Positions 31,310 to 42,960 of a DNA stretch of 64,000 nucleotides are shown in pieces; the first letter of the stretch is position 1; the number at the start of each line of letters is the position of its first letter. The notes beneath the pieces are model-generated. The model worked only from the letters and a program-made list of their open reading frames with translations. It did no database searches and was not told where the DNA came from. A program made the position numbers and the translations under genes. Source of the stretch: Adiantum capillus-veneris (Eukaryota > Streptophyta > Polypodiopsida > Polypodiales > Pteridaceae); NCBI GenBank assembly GCA_014529385.2, contig CM043963.1, forward strand, positions 73,263,912 to 73,327,911. The letters run 5' to 3'.

Positions 31310-32645
31310 TTCTTTTGGGGCAAAAATGATAAGCATGTCCTTGCTCCCCCCACTTAAAGCATTTATGGTCTTTACGAAAGGCCTCTAATTCTTTGGGAGA
31401 GAGCTTATTTTCACCTTGTAAGCTCCTTTCTCCTTGGCCTTATTGTTGTTGGTGTTGGTGTTGCCTTGGGAAGAGTTTTGAGCATTGCTCTTCCTTTTAG
31501 CTTCATTTTGATCCCTGTTTTCCATGGGCTTGAAATTTCTTCTTGCCCCTTGTTGCATGTTGATCCTTGAAGCAACCATAGTGTGGTGGATGACTGCAGT
31601 GATAGTGCTAGGCCGTTGTGAGTTGACATACTTGGCCATTTCTTCAGGTAATGTTGTACAAAATTGATGCTTTTATTTGGCAAAGTCTATCCTTTGAAAG
31701 ACTGTAGCTTTGAGATGTAAATCCCAAAACTTGTCCACATATTTGTAAATAGACTCATGTGAGAGAAGCTTCAAGTTCCACCATTTGGTAAGCACTTTGT
31801 CCTTTGCATCGCTTACAAGGAATTGCTTCAAGATGGAAACTCGGGGAGTTTTCCATGTCTTTGGGGCCTCGCCGTTGCCACAAAGGCTAGCCCACCATTG
31901 ACAAGCAGATTTTTGGAAGTGCATAGCTACATGGTGTAGCTTGGAGGACACTGTGAAGCCCTCGTCTCCAAAGGCCGCATCAAATTGTTGGATGAAGGCC
32001 AATACTTTGTTGGTGGCACCAAAGGTGCCATCATAGGTGAGAAAAGAAATACTCTTTCCTCCCTCTTTGAACTTCTTAAGCTTTTGTGATCTTTGCCATG
32101 CAGGGTATGATTGCGATGTCCTCCCCTCTTGTATTCTCTAGGAGAATAGCCATAGATTTTGTTGTAAGAGGAGGAAGGTGAACAAGAAGGAGAAGAGGGT
32201 GACCTCTTTCTTTCCTTTTCTTCCTTTTTCTCCTCTCTTCCCTTTTGGACTGACGAGGAGAAGGACTATGGGTTGACCATTTCCTTGTGGGAGGAGTTTG
32301 CGACAGTCTACACCGCCATCTTTGTGGAGCCACATCTTTAGAGGAACTTAAGGATTTTCTTCTTTCTCGTTCTTTGGATTCCTCCTCTCTTATGGGAGAG
32401 AGTCTTCTTTTGGGAGGCTCATCAAGAGACCTCCTAATCTCCCTCTCTCCTCTTGGAGAGGAAGGGAAATCCCATAAGGACGAAGTTGTTGAGCAACTTT
32501 GGCTTACAAAGTAGGGTTGCCCATAGCTTGATGTAGCCTAGTAACAAGATAATTGATAAACATGGGGGCATCATCATTAGTACCTTCATGTGCAAAATCA
32601 AAGTTATCAATGTTCATTCTACTCTCTTGGTTATTTGTCAGCCAT
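31310..32645 (-). pseudogene. Family A Gag (copy 2)
   Basis: Starts at the ATG near 32645 (MAD...), matching copy 3. The capsid core at 31673-32002 includes FIQQFDAAFGDEGF, the W pair in CQWWASL and FLVSDAKDKVL. A basic Asn/Lys linker is at 31385-31683. The zinc knuckle near 31340 reads CFKW..., so its second Cys is replaced by Trp. Frameshifts separate the parts. Confidence 0.8.
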
Positions 32646-33037
32646 GTTAATTATACTTATGTGTTTACTTAGTGTATCCTTTGGAAATTCAAATCCTTAG
32701 TTGCTACGTATCTTCTTAGCCTTTGAAAATAAGCACTTAAGCATCTACACCCACGGCTCAAATTGGTTAAATATAAAGAGTAGTGGGGTGTGTATAACAT
32801 AGAAAAATTTTCAAGGAATAGCTCCTTTTGGACTTCTTATGGCTCAATAAAGCCGTAGGAAAGTCTAAAAAGACCCCATTATGAAGACCAAAGCTCCCGA
32901 GGTGTGCACCATATCCCACATAGTGGGCTCAACAAAACCAATAATAGATCCCAATCCCACTTACCCTAATATAATTAACAAAATCAACCATTAATAGGCT
33001 ACTTAAGGACCTCTCTTCTTAAGCAAGAAAAGAGAAA

Positions 33038-33055
33038 CCAAATGCTCTAATACCA
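33038..33055 (-). promoter_or_regulatory. Primer binding site of family A copy 2 (initiator tRNA-Met)
   Basis: The minus strand reads TGGTATTAGAGCATTTGG, one mismatch from the TGGTATCAGAGC site for plant initiator tRNA-Met over its first 12 bases. It lies one base from the LTR end (…TTACA). Confidence 0.8.
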
Positions 33056-33110
33056 ATGTAATGGAAATGGCCTATGAACTTTGAGAATAGCGGAATTAAG
33101 AGAATTACAG

Positions 33111-33875
33111 CCCGGGGGATTCACCATGGAAAACTTACCGCACCACGTAAGTGTAGGGGAGGGGGGTTTTTTAACAAGTCACGTAAGCGTATAAGTTAGG
33201 GGCAGGTCCCCAATAATTTATCTCCCAAGCTTATAAATAAGGGAGAGGGGTATCATATTTGGGGGGGGGGGGGGGAGTGAGAAAAGAAAAAAAAATGAGA
33301 GGAAGGATTTGTGTTTCAAAATCTTGTCTTCTCAAAAGAGTCTGCCCTCGAACTTGTGAGTCAATATCTACAAAGATACATGCAAGAACTAACACTATTT
33401 TGTATCAATTGCTTCTTCTATGATTATAGTTCATTTGTTGAGGGATGAAAACTATAAAGAGTTTGTATAGGTGCAAATTTACACGAAGAACCTAGCACAA
33501 CGTTATAACCATGTTTTTTGAGTAATTTAGATGGGTCAAAATTGGACAAGTAGCGAAAGTGCAGGCTCATCGAGCACATAGTTTGAAAGTCAAACTAAGA
33601 GACATTGAGGGTACATCTAGTTATCAACAGAAGTGGTCCCTTAGTACATTGCCAAACACTATGCTACACACTCTTTGACTAGTTTTACTTAGTTAGATCA
33701 TGTGAGACCTACATTTAATATATAAGATAGGGGTATGATAGTTTTCTTCATTGATTGTCGTATAAGCGTAGAAAGGGGGGTCATATTCCCTAATTTGAGT
33801 CGTATATAGGGGTTTTACCAATGTTGTCCGCTCGAAGGTGGCGTCTCATTTTGTATATAGAGTGAATCCCCTGGG
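33111..33875. mobile_element. Non-autonomous TIR element (hAT-like), 765 bp
   Basis: The ends are CCCGGGGGATTCAC and GTGAATCCCCTGGG, a 14-bp terminal inverted repeat with one mismatch. Flanks are AATTACAG (33103-33110) and AATTACGA (33876-33883). The partner LTR has the uninterrupted site AATTAAAG followed by the same TGAGC, showing an 8-bp TSD, the length typical of hAT elements. The inside is non-coding, with G-rich subterminal motifs (a GGGGGG run near 33165) and a poly-G run at 33261-33275. A 217-bp relative is at 40228-40444. Confidence 0.85.
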
Positions 33876-33978
33876 AATTACGATGAGCATTTTAGATCAC
33901 TTTGAGAACATAGAGGGTGAACTTAATTGATGGTAGCAACATAAACATAGAATTTAGTTAACTTGGAATGAACAATAC

Positions 33979-33983
<5 letters not shown>

Positions 33984-34018
<35 letters not shown>
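33984..34018. repeat. (GA)n microsatellite in LTR
   Basis: Pure GA run of about 35 bp, at the place homologous to 26410-26457. Confidence 0.95.
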
Positions 34019-34022
<4 letters not shown>

Positions 34023-34565
34023 TAGAGAACATGGCAATAGCTAAGGACCAGATTTACTTGGAGCCAGTCCCCCCTCCAAAAAGGCGTTTGTATTATAGAT
34101 TCTCCCATCAAGAGAGACTTGGTACAATACAATCTTTGTGTTCCTTGTGACCTTGGTGATGCTATGAAGATGGAAAGCTTCATGCATCATGAGCATAACA
34201 TAAACTTTGCAAAAAGCATTAACTATCCCAAGCCTCATTCCCAAGGGCTCAAACGCCTTCGAAGGTGGAGAGAGCTAGCGGGGAATGAGGGTAGGGAACA
34301 GGAAGAAGAATCATTCATAGGACAAAGAAATAGTTCCTCACTTATCATCACTCTTCTTGCTTAGCATAGCATAATAGCATAGTAATGAAGATGAAAAAGA
34401 TGGAAAGCTTAAGCATTGAAGCATGGCACTTGGTTGGATTTACATTCCATAGCCAAGGTTGTTGGTGTAGGCTCTCAACTTCTCAACAAGCTTGGAGAAG
34501 GAGATGGAGCTCTTGCACTTTGCACTTCACATAATGAGAGAGTGTGTGTGTGGTTGTGGGAGAGT

Positions 34566-34569
<4 letters not shown>

Positions 34570-34634
<65 letters not shown>
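34570..34634. repeat. (CT)n microsatellite in LTR
   Basis: Pure CT run of about 65 bp, homologous in position to 27024-27072. Confidence 0.95.
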
Positions 34635-34638
<4 letters not shown>

Positions 34639-35435
34639 TTTTTTTATATTATTTGGACATGTGTCCTCTTTTTCCTCTTTGAGAGAAAGAACTTAATTAT
34701 TTATTTTTATGCACTAAATTCTCATTGGATCCCTTTAAAGCCTACCCAATAGGATTCAAGCACATCATGAGGACCACATGTGGAGGATTTTGACAAGTGT
34801 CTTTTATGCTTCTTAAGTCATTTTGTTGAATGAAACACTTCAAGCACTTAGTCAATCAAGCATGAAAACCGTTTATGGCTCTTAAGAGTTTCTCTTTGAA
34901 TTGAACACTTCAAGAACCTTAATAGTTTAAGCATGAAAATCACCTCAAGCTTTGGGCAAGGTTCCCACAAACACTCTAAGCACTTTTGTTAGCAAGCCGA
35001 CAAGCACCTCATGCTTGGGTAGGATTCCCACCTCAAGGCCTAGCTTGCCTAAGGTCAAAGGAATTTTTAACACTAACTTTTGGAGGTCTTTAATGAAGCT
35101 AACCCTAAGGTATTTTAAGCTCCATTAGATGCATGTTGCTCTTTGATGGACTACCTCCTTTTGGACCCCTATTGAGATGTAACCATCTCACCTCTTGGCT
35201 CTTTGTTGAGGCAAATCCAGAAGCACTTATTGCACATTGCTCTTTGGTAGACCGTCTCCTTTTGGACCCCTATTGAGATGCAACCATTTCTCCTTTTGGT
35301 CCCCTATTGAGATAGGTCTAGAAGCACATATCTAAATCCTAACTGTTGTTCCCTTTTATCTTCCCATATTAAATGATCAGTTTAATATAAGAAAATCATT
35401 TGGTAAAGTTACATATTATCATTTATGACATTGTT

Positions 35436-38400
35436 TTAGATGCCACATTTCATATAGGACTTTTTCACAATCTTTAAGAGGTTGCTTTCATGAACAAGCT
35501 AGTTTCTTCAAGGTTTTTGGCATGCCCAAAGCCCAAGGCCAAAGTGTTTCTTATCCTTTTTGGGTCAACTAAAACTCTAGAATTTTAATTTTATGCTAGT
35601 TTTATTCCTACCATTAGAAAGATAAAATTGTCTGATGGGTTACTCCCTAATGGCTTTACAAAAAAATTTCTATTAGTTCTAAAAAGATACCACAATAAAA
35701 GATCTCACTTCAATGCCAAGTGATGCTTGAATGTATCTCCTAATGGAGCACTAATCTACTAGAATCATGGCCTTCTTGCCTAGCCCTTGACTTGGATCTC
35801 CTATGGCTCATCAACATGCTAGCCACCTCTACCTCTAAGGAGTTGGCTATCATCTTCTTCAAGGCTGTTGTAGCCTAAGCAACCCCGTTCAACCCCATAC
35901 TTCAGCCACCCTTCTTGCTCATGGAGCCTCCTCCTATGAATCGCTAGTATGCTTTTGCATCTCTCTAGCACAATATTATCTCCTCGAGTCTACAAAACTT
36001 TGCATATTTTTTATGTTTGAGATTGGTACACCATTTTAAACGTTGTGTCCCCCTCCATTAGTTAAGCAAGCCATGTTTTGTTAGCATGGTTAGCTGAGAA
36101 TTTACATGTTGCCAAAGGTCTTGCTACCTTATGTAGTAGTTGGACCTTGTCAACCAAGACATCGTATGGATTGTCATCCATTGGCTGTTTGTTGTGCATC
36201 GTATGCCTTGAGCTTGTTGTAGGATAGCCTCTCCAATAATTAGTTCTTGCTCCACAAAAAAAAAAAAGGTGTGAGGGGTGTGACCCATCTTTGACGTACG
36301 TGTAAATTCAATAAACTTTGTGAATTCCATGTATTTTTCATTTTTCTAAGATTGTGGAGACCCACTAATAGAGAAATAAAATTTTCATTACAAAGACTAA
36401 ACAATTCTTGGAGGTTATTGTGTTTGCTCTCTCTTTTCCTTGGCACTTGTGATGATTCTGATGGTGTATCCCTTCAGTGAGATTGAAGATTGGGTCTTGA
36501 GATTGAACACAATGGATCTCTTACAATTTTACAATATCTTAATTGCAAATTAAGTAGGAGATGCAACTTGTAATAGCTTTAATTTATCCCACTATGTAAG
36601 CCTTGTGAATTTTTCACTAGTTTCATAAAATTTTACCTGTCCCACCTTTTCAAGGGATGCTAGGGGATTAATGGCCTAGCAAGTAAAGTTTGCAGCTGGA
36701 TCCAAAGGACTTGGAAGATTGGGTTTTCCAAGAATGGTTTACTTCTAGGAGGGAAGGGGATGAAAAGCCAAGCACTTTTGATATGTAAAGTTGTTAGATT
36801 CTTCTTCTTCCACCATATATGGAAGGCTAATAATTGACAAGGATCTCTCACTAACAAACTTCTGGAGACTGCCCAACAAAGTGAGTAAACTATTATGGGG
36901 ATTGGAAAGGGAAAGATTTCAGACAAGTGGAAGAGGGTATTTCTTACCGTCAAAACTTTGATGACATGATGTATGTGAGGTTGGGGCTCCTTGTGAAAAG
37001 CCTACTCAGTAGTCTCCTTTGGAATTTTTGTGGTCATGGCTTAATTTGAGCATGGTGCTGATGTAATGTTTTATTCTTATTGATATAACCTCCCATGTAT
37101 TGTGAGATTTTCCAAAAAAGAAGCATTCATTTTATGTTGCTAAAGTATTCTTTGTTACCCTAGACCAAGTTCCTTGGCCTTCTTTTAAAGGTTGTGTGTG
37201 GTGAGTTGGGTAACTTATCGCCTCAACTTGGAAAAATCATGTAACACATATTGTTGTTTAATACATAGAAGAAGAATTCTCATTGGATCACATATACTAT
37301 CCCAAGCCCATGCAAGATCCACCAGAGTGACTATGTAGCCTCTAACTAATGAGTCCTAGCCAAAAAATGGAAGGCTACCCCTCTTGACCTTCGAAAGATG
37401 CAAATGCCAAAATAGTAGGTTGTGAAAGAAACCCGGACATGAAATTTGGCCTTCATAGGAGGCCAAGGTAGAAATTACGTTTCCATCAAAGGCCTATGTA
37501 AAAACTTCTCTTCAAAAATCTTTTTTTGTAGCAGTACAAACTCTTCTCTTCAAAATCTGTTGATGGGTCTTCTTTTTGGTGTGCACATGTGGTTGTGGGT
37601 GATGTCCCTTTTGACTTCCTATGGTTTGTTGGACGAGTTGGTGTGGGATGGCAACTCCCCCATCTTGATGGCTTCCTCATGTTGCTCTTCTTTGCTCTTG
37701 TTTTTTTTCTACTATCAATAGGGTGGCTTACTTGTTAGCCGTTCTTGGTATAATCTTGGCTTAGTGAGCAGTGCACTTGCTATTGATAGGGTGGTTCCCA
37801 TGATAAATGGTCTCTATGATTTCATGATTTATATGCTATTGATTGGATGGCTTCCTTCCTAGTCGTTCTTGGTATGATCTTGGCTTAGTGAGTAGTGCAC
37901 TTGCTATCAATAGGGTGGCTCCCTTGTTAAACAATCTCTATGATTTCATGGTTATAGTTTTGTTGATGTCATGGCTTAGATGGACCATAAATTTCTTTGT
38001 AATTCTTTTTGGGATTCAGTATAGTTAAACTCACAATTCATGAGTATTGCCACAAAAAGAAAGTTCTTTGGTTCAATGTTGCATTCTTCAGTAGATTAGG
38101 ATGAAATTTAAAGGCCTAACATTACACAACATTTTTTACTTAGAACCCATCCTTAGTTTTGACCTTCTTGAAGAAAACTAATCATGCTTGGTTTGCTTTG
38201 TCATTATAGTAACAAGAGATAATGAATAGAAAAGGTATCAAAGTATGAGCAAAGATCTTATCGTCAATTCTTGGCATTTGATGGACTTGCATGTGTGAAC
38301 AGACAGAGAAGGGGGGATAGATCATTAGCAACTTAGAAGCCCCACATAACAAAAAACTCAAGAGCAACTAGAGAAGTCCTCTCAAGCCCCATATAGTGGA

Positions 38401-38500
38401 GATAAGCCGGGCCCCATCGTTTGCTTCTCATCCTCTCCCCTTCACAAAACACCAACCTTGGTGCTTCAAAAGATAATTCTCTTGCCCACCTCTAGTAAAG
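35436..38500. other. Flanking sequence without recognisable gene
   Basis: Non-coding flank between family A copy 2 and the LINE. Contents seen: an A-run near 36255, a poly-T run near 37700 and the 125-bp tandem repeat listed separately. The stretch 36650-37110 has a compositional look of a LINE 3' end (followed by an AT-rich tail), but no readable domain supports this. Confidence 0.4.
37711..37960. repeat. Two-copy tandem repeat, period 125 bp
   Basis: CTATCAATAGGGTGGCTTAC at 37711 and CTATTGATTGGATGGCTTCC at 37836 start two diverged copies sharing GTTCTTGGTATRATCTTGGC and AGTGCACTTGCTAT. Confidence 0.8.
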
Positions 38501-38557
38501 GTGTTGAAGGATGGTTGCAAGTCTGCAACATCTAATGCAAGTGGTTCAAATCCCATG

Positions 38558-39489
38558 CTAGGGTGATTGGACAACTAAAGGAAAACCCATCTAATAAACC
38601 AAAAAACCCCTTTCTATATGAGAAACCTTTTGATGTGGTACAGGATATTGATCTCGAGAACCTCATGACAACAAAGCTAGTAGAGTCCCAAACTGAGGTT
38701 GAGAAAACACACCTATGGAGGAAGAGAGTGAGAAAGGGAATAATGAGGAATTATTCCTTGAGGTGGATGAGTTCATACCTCTCTCTCTCAATGATGGAAG
38801 ATATTGTTATCGATCGTGGAATGTGAAGGGCATAAAAATCTTCAAGAAGCATGCCCTTTTCTTGGATGAGATAAGAAAAGCTAAGGAAGTCTATTGTTGG
38901 GCCATTAAAGAGCACCACTTGGATACTTCCAAAGAAATAAATCAATCACTAAACAAGAACCTAGCATTCTATAGAGAGGGAAGGGATGGATATAGTGGCA
39001 TCCTTACCATTGTGGATAGAGACCTTGAGCCAAAGGTGGTCCTGAATCATGCATCCAAGAGATTCCTGGGGGTGAAGATTGATTGGGTAGGACAACCCAT
39101 CACCATTATTAATTTTTACGGCCCCTACAATGCTAAGAATAGATCCAAATTGTGCATGTATCTTAGAGACGTCCCTATTGAGGGTAAGTGGTGCTTGATA
39201 GAAGACTTCAATACGGTGGAGAATCAAAAGGATAAAATAGGATCTTCAAATATATTGGTAGGCTCTAAAGAAGCAAAATGGTTGAGCCTGTGTGAGAATT
39301 GGGCATTGATGAACTACTGGTCAGCTGGTCTATGGAACAACACACTGAGCTTTACCTACACAAGCCTTCAATATGCCCACACTGCCTCTTGGCTTGACAT
39401 GTGCTACTACTTCCATCATGCTAACTGCATTCCCTCTGTAAAAGAAATGGAGGTAGTCGCTTCTTCCCAAAGTTTTTCAAATCACTTTC
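38558..39489 (+). pseudogene. LINE endonuclease domain, 5' part of a split LINE
   Basis: The main frame 38715-39489 reads as an L1-type apurinic endonuclease. Motifs: SWNVKGI near the start, the acidic Glu in IKEHHLD, INFYGPYN, the phosphate-binding LIEDFNTVEN, SWLDMCYYF, and a final SNHF in place of the usual S-D-H. The frame is interrupted exactly at SNHF by element B. An upstream open piece (38563-38826) in another frame may be the end of ORF1 or linker. It acts, when intact, by nicking target DNA for reverse transcription. Confidence 0.85.
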
Positions 39490-40059
39490 TGTTAACCCTC
39501 ACACACATTCCTATCACCTACGATGGACATTGTATTATTTATTTGGTAGAGTCAGGTACCGAGCTTATCGGTCCAATAGGAAAAGAGTAAGAGTGATCGC
39601 CGATGAGAGGTGCACTCTAAATGGAATATTCAAGGGATTAGTTGGCTAATCATGGGTGCCCACGTGTGAATGGGGTGAGCTCATATAAAAGTCAACTAAA
39701 CCTAAAATTCACTCATTCTCTCACTTGTGCAATTGAAGAGTGGTCGTGCTCCATCTCCATCTTCTTCTTCTTCATCTCCTTGTGTGTGTGTGTATGCGTG
39801 AGAGAGAGAGAGAGAGAGTGTGCGATCAAGCATTGTGGCGGCACGATGGCGGCGAGGCGGTTGAGCACGGCATAGCGGCGTCTCCCTCTTCTTTGCGGCG
39901 AGGAATGCTCCACGACAGGAAGCGTAGAGCGATGAGTGACACACCAACGCCATCTTTGAGCTTACTAGTTTAGGCTTGTTGTGTGCTTGGAGCCATTTGT
40001 GGCTCGCACACAGTGTATCGGAAAGTTCCTTGCATTGACACGTGCGACATACGTGCACA
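39490..40059 (+). mobile_element. 5' LTR of element B
   Basis: 570 bp, differing from the 3' LTR at a modest number of positions (transitions dominate). A TATA box TATAAAA is at 39684-39690. A short GA array is at 39799-39818 after a GT run. ORFs seen here on either strand are shadows. Confidence 0.92.
39684..39690 (+). promoter_or_regulatory. TATA box in the 5' LTR of element B
   Basis: TATAAAA in the context GAGCTCATATAAAAG, conserved at 45189-45195 in the 3' LTR. Transcription would start about 30 bp downstream. Confidence 0.6.
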
Positions 40060-40063
40060 TTTT

Positions 40064-40082
40064 TGGCGCCGCTATCGGGGAA
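40064..40082 (+). promoter_or_regulatory. Primer binding site of element B (tRNA-Asp-like)
   Basis: TGGCGCCGCTATCGGGGAA, close to the TGGCGCCGTTGCCGGGGA site for tRNA-Asp, four bases after the LTR end. Similar in type to the PBS of element 1. Confidence 0.8.
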
Positions 40083-40227
40083 TGCCATACACTAAGCTTG
40101 AATGGCACTCTGTGCTTCTTTTGTGGTGCAATTTCAATTGTGGGAAGGGTAAGGAAGGAAGGAAGGGTAAGGAAGGAAGGTGTGGGTGTTGAGAAGAAGG
40201 ATTTTGTGTTACTACTGTGTATTTTTT

Positions 40228-40444
40228 CCCGGGGCAGTCACTTTTTAGAATGTGTATGATATCATGTGAGTTAACCGGAGAGGATTATTAAAAGACCAAA
40301 ATGTATAAAAATGTATACATACAGGGGGGGGTGGGGTTTTTTAAATAGGCTCACAGTGTAAGCATAGTATGTATATTGGGGTATTATTAATTACCTCTTG
40401 AACGCACGTGATATAGGGGTCTTTTGATAAGTGACTGCCCCGGG
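40228..40444. mobile_element. MITE with perfect 14-bp TIRs, 217 bp
   Basis: CCCGGGGCAGTCAC at the left end and its exact inverse GTGACTGCCCCGGG at the right. Flanking 8-mers TATTTTTT and TAATTTTT differ at one place, consistent with an 8-bp TSD. Termini and the internal G-run followed by GGTTTTTTAA resemble the 765-bp element at 33111, so both are probably one family. It lies in the leader of element B. Confidence 0.88.
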
Positions 40445-41043
40445 TAATTTTTTTTTGTTAATGGAGTTTTCAAAGGTACTGTGTTTTTTCTTTGTGTAAG
40501 GTGTTAGTATTAAGGTTTTTAGTTCTGTGTAATGTAATGTACAGTAAGTAGGAAGTAGATCTATGAGAGCTAATAGAGTGTGTTAGTATGTAACAGTAGG
40601 TGTATTAGTTGGAAGTAGGTAGGTAGAGTGTGTGTGTGCTCTCGCGCAGACCGCGGCGACCTTATCCTTTAAAAAAAACAAAAAAACAAACAATTAAAGG
40701 TAGGACCGGGATTGGGAGTATCTCCCAAACCCAAGACCAAGCTCACACTCAGGCTTAGGCATCTATCGCCCTTTAAAATTGCGTATTTTGGCTTCACACG
40801 TAGCTAAAAATCGACTTTTTTTTAGGACCAACGGAGCTTTAGGTGACCGAACGTTGTGTTGTAAAGCACACTACGACCCTCTGAGTGATACACTCGTTTT
40901 GAGCTATCTCACACTTTAATCAAAAAAATCGATCATTAAAAAACATTAAAAACGTAAAAAACACGAGTAAAAACGGACACCTAAAAAAGTAAGCGGTTAA
41001 CCTTCGCGGTTATTCGCCAACGCTTGTAGGGTGCCAAAGGCAC

Positions 41044-41640
41044 ATGCATCTGCGCTCTGGTCGTGTGCTAGAGACGGAGCAACTAGAGAGAATTTTGACT
41101 TACGCGAGTTCTCATTATCCACCTACCTTAGGTTCCGGGACCTCGACGGAGACCCAAGGTAGTACAAACCAAGACCCGAACATAGCGGCTAGTGACTCTT
41201 CCTCTGACTACGACGTCATGGAGGGTTTTCCAATGCCTAATCCCATAGCTCAATCCAAGACATGCATGCCATGGGTCCACGATCCGGGCCGAGCATGCTT
41301 AGCTGCTTGAAGGAAGCCTTTAGTAGAGCCACTCGCTCCGAACATGGAGCTAATGATATAAATGAGGGGGGTGGGGAAGTAAATTCTCCATTCATGACCA
41401 ACGTAGATCCTATGCCCTTAGAGAATGTGCACATGAATACTTCATTCACCGCACCTCTTGACTCTTCAGAGCTATTCTCCTCCGAGGTCATATTACTCGA
41501 TGGTAGAAGCCTTGCCAAAGTACAAGAGGTTGAGCGATATATCCTTGCAGCAAGGAAAAAAGAAGTCGAGAGCTTACGCAAGGCGGAGCAACGAAGAGAG
41601 TTAAAGCAAAAGCCCCTATGTCACTATCCTTGCTAGGAGA
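41044..41640 (+). pseudogene. Gag-like start of element B
   Basis: Frame 41044-41310 begins at ATG (MHLRSGRVLETEQLER), matching the MFLRSGK start of element 1 Gag. It shifts to frame 41262-41636 (FTAPLDSSELFSSEVILLDG...), which is basic and coiled at its end. No capsid core or zinc knuckle is visible, so only the N-terminal part of gag seems to remain. Confidence 0.65.
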
Positions 41641-41699
41641 GCAATCGAGTGCTCTTGACTTAGCAACGGCTAAGGAGCGACAACAACCCATAAGACGAA

Positions 41700-42330
41700 A
41701 ATGAGAGGCTAACCTTGGAGTCACACATGCATTCCATGTTGAAACCGACGAGGATTGGTTGGACTTTGACACACCTCTACGATACCCTATTGAGCTAAAC
41801 AGCACCTATGGAAAAGTGCTATATAACGCCTTATTGGACACGAGTGCTAAATATAATCTGCTATCATATGGGGTGTGGTGTCAGTTAGGAAATCCACCTC
41901 TATCTAAGAGTATTATCCAAGTCAAGGGTGTCAACAAGAAAAAAAATTCGGTTTTTGGAATCTAGCACACTTCTGTCAGTTATGACAATGGGGTTGTAGC
42001 TCAAGACTTTTTGGTCATGCCTGTTGGAACTATGGAGGGTAATATAAATCTAGGACGCACGTGGATGATAGCCACCAAATGCACTATTGATTGGGGGACA
42101 GGGGGTGTCACAACACAAAAACCAACTCTTAGCCCTGCCACGCAAGCCATAGTCCCTGAAATATTGCCTTTTAAGGAAATAAAACCCAAAACATTGCATG
42201 TCCAAGAGGTTGAACAATATGTCCCCATTGCCCAACTCTCTAGAGCTTCAACTGATATAGTTGAAATAAAGCTTGAGACACACAAGACCCATCCCAATAT
42301 AACAAAAGAAAACATACAAGTGGGTCCCTA
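41700..42330 (+). pseudogene. Retropepsin-like module of element B
   Basis: Frame 41759-41965 reads LYNALLDTSAKYNLLSYGVW with the catalytic Asp (DTS in place of DTG). After a stop, 42011-42331 continues FLVMPVGTMEGNINLGRTWM, the hydrophobic-Leu-Gly half. The second half aligns with the extra protease of element 1 (F-VM--G------I-LG--WM------W). It is broken by a stop and a frame change and is not accompanied by RT. Confidence 0.75.
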
Positions 42331-42960
42331 AAGCTTCTTTAGCGACCATAGCCAGTGCTAAAAGGCAGGAGCCTGGTAAGAGACGTCCCATTTGCCCCAA
42401 GAAATGTAAAGAAACGTTACGTTGGATTCCTAAAAAACTATTGGAAGCCCAAGGCTACTATGAAGGAAATGATCAAATCTGAGTGCCAAAACGTAAATTG
42501 TGCTCTTACTTGTCACCGGGCCCATGTGAGCTCAATCCTGTGGCTCCAAAACAAATTGAAGATCGCGGAAAGGAAAAAATCACGGAATGCTATACACCTG
42601 CTCCAGAGCTAGTTGGGGTACCAAAGAAAGAACAATTTGTTCCACCTAGCTCAGGAACATCGAAATCAAATGAAGCTTCTTGCTCTTTGTGTAGTTCCTA
42701 TATGGAAATAGAAGCTTCAACACAACCTCCACCTACCATTGTACATATCCATACAAGCAAGAAAGAGGCACCTCCCGTTGTAAGTTCACCACCTACAACA
42801 ATGTTGCAAATAAAATCATGGCAGCGTACCTTACTACCCTTACAACTAGATGAAACTCATAGGGGGGTCGAAAACTATTGGTTAAAGCTTTCACCCATAA
42901 CAACTTGGAACAATTGGTTTCAAAAGGTGACGACATCATTCCAAAAGGTATGATCTACCC
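42310..42960 (+). pseudogene. Trp/Lys-motif tail after the protease module (element B)
   Basis: Follows the protease with frame changes. It contains YKWVPKASL near 42315 and RWIPKKLL near 42425, like the YKWVPK, KIWLPK and KVWIKK repeats in the tail of the extra protease of element 1. The last open piece, 42483-42953, is Pro/Ser/Thr-rich and ends just before a polypurine tract. Confidence 0.6.

Larger units (their letters stand above)
26251..35430 (-). mobile_element. Family A Ty3/gypsy copy 2, complete with both LTRs (minus strand)
   Basis: The element is about 9.2 kb, starts TG and ends CA on the plus strand, and is flanked by the direct repeat TTGTT (26246-26250 and 35431-35435), a perfect 5-bp TSD. 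Order on the minus strand: 5' LTR, initiator-Met PBS, gag, protease, RT, RNase H, integrase, PPT, 3' LTR, so integrase last and Ty3/gypsy type. Coding parts are broken by stops, frameshifts and an RT deletion, so the copy is not functional. Confidence 0.9.
33057..35430 (-). mobile_element. 5' LTR of family A copy 2 (with TIR insert)
   Basis: TGTAATGG...TTATGACA on the plus strand; about 1.6 kb after subtracting the 765-bp TIR element. It contains a GA array (33984-34018) and a CT array (34570-34634) at the same places as the partner LTR. The right edge abuts the TSD TTGTT. Confidence 0.88.

Noticed and set aside
36640-37110. LINE 3' end
   Set aside because: The look is suggestive (weakly protein-like, AT-rich tail), but no RT or zinc-knuckle motif could be read in any frame.
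38181-38370. Host gene exons between 35.4 and 38.5 kb
   Set aside because: Only short ORFs without known motifs; nothing indicates splicing or conservation.
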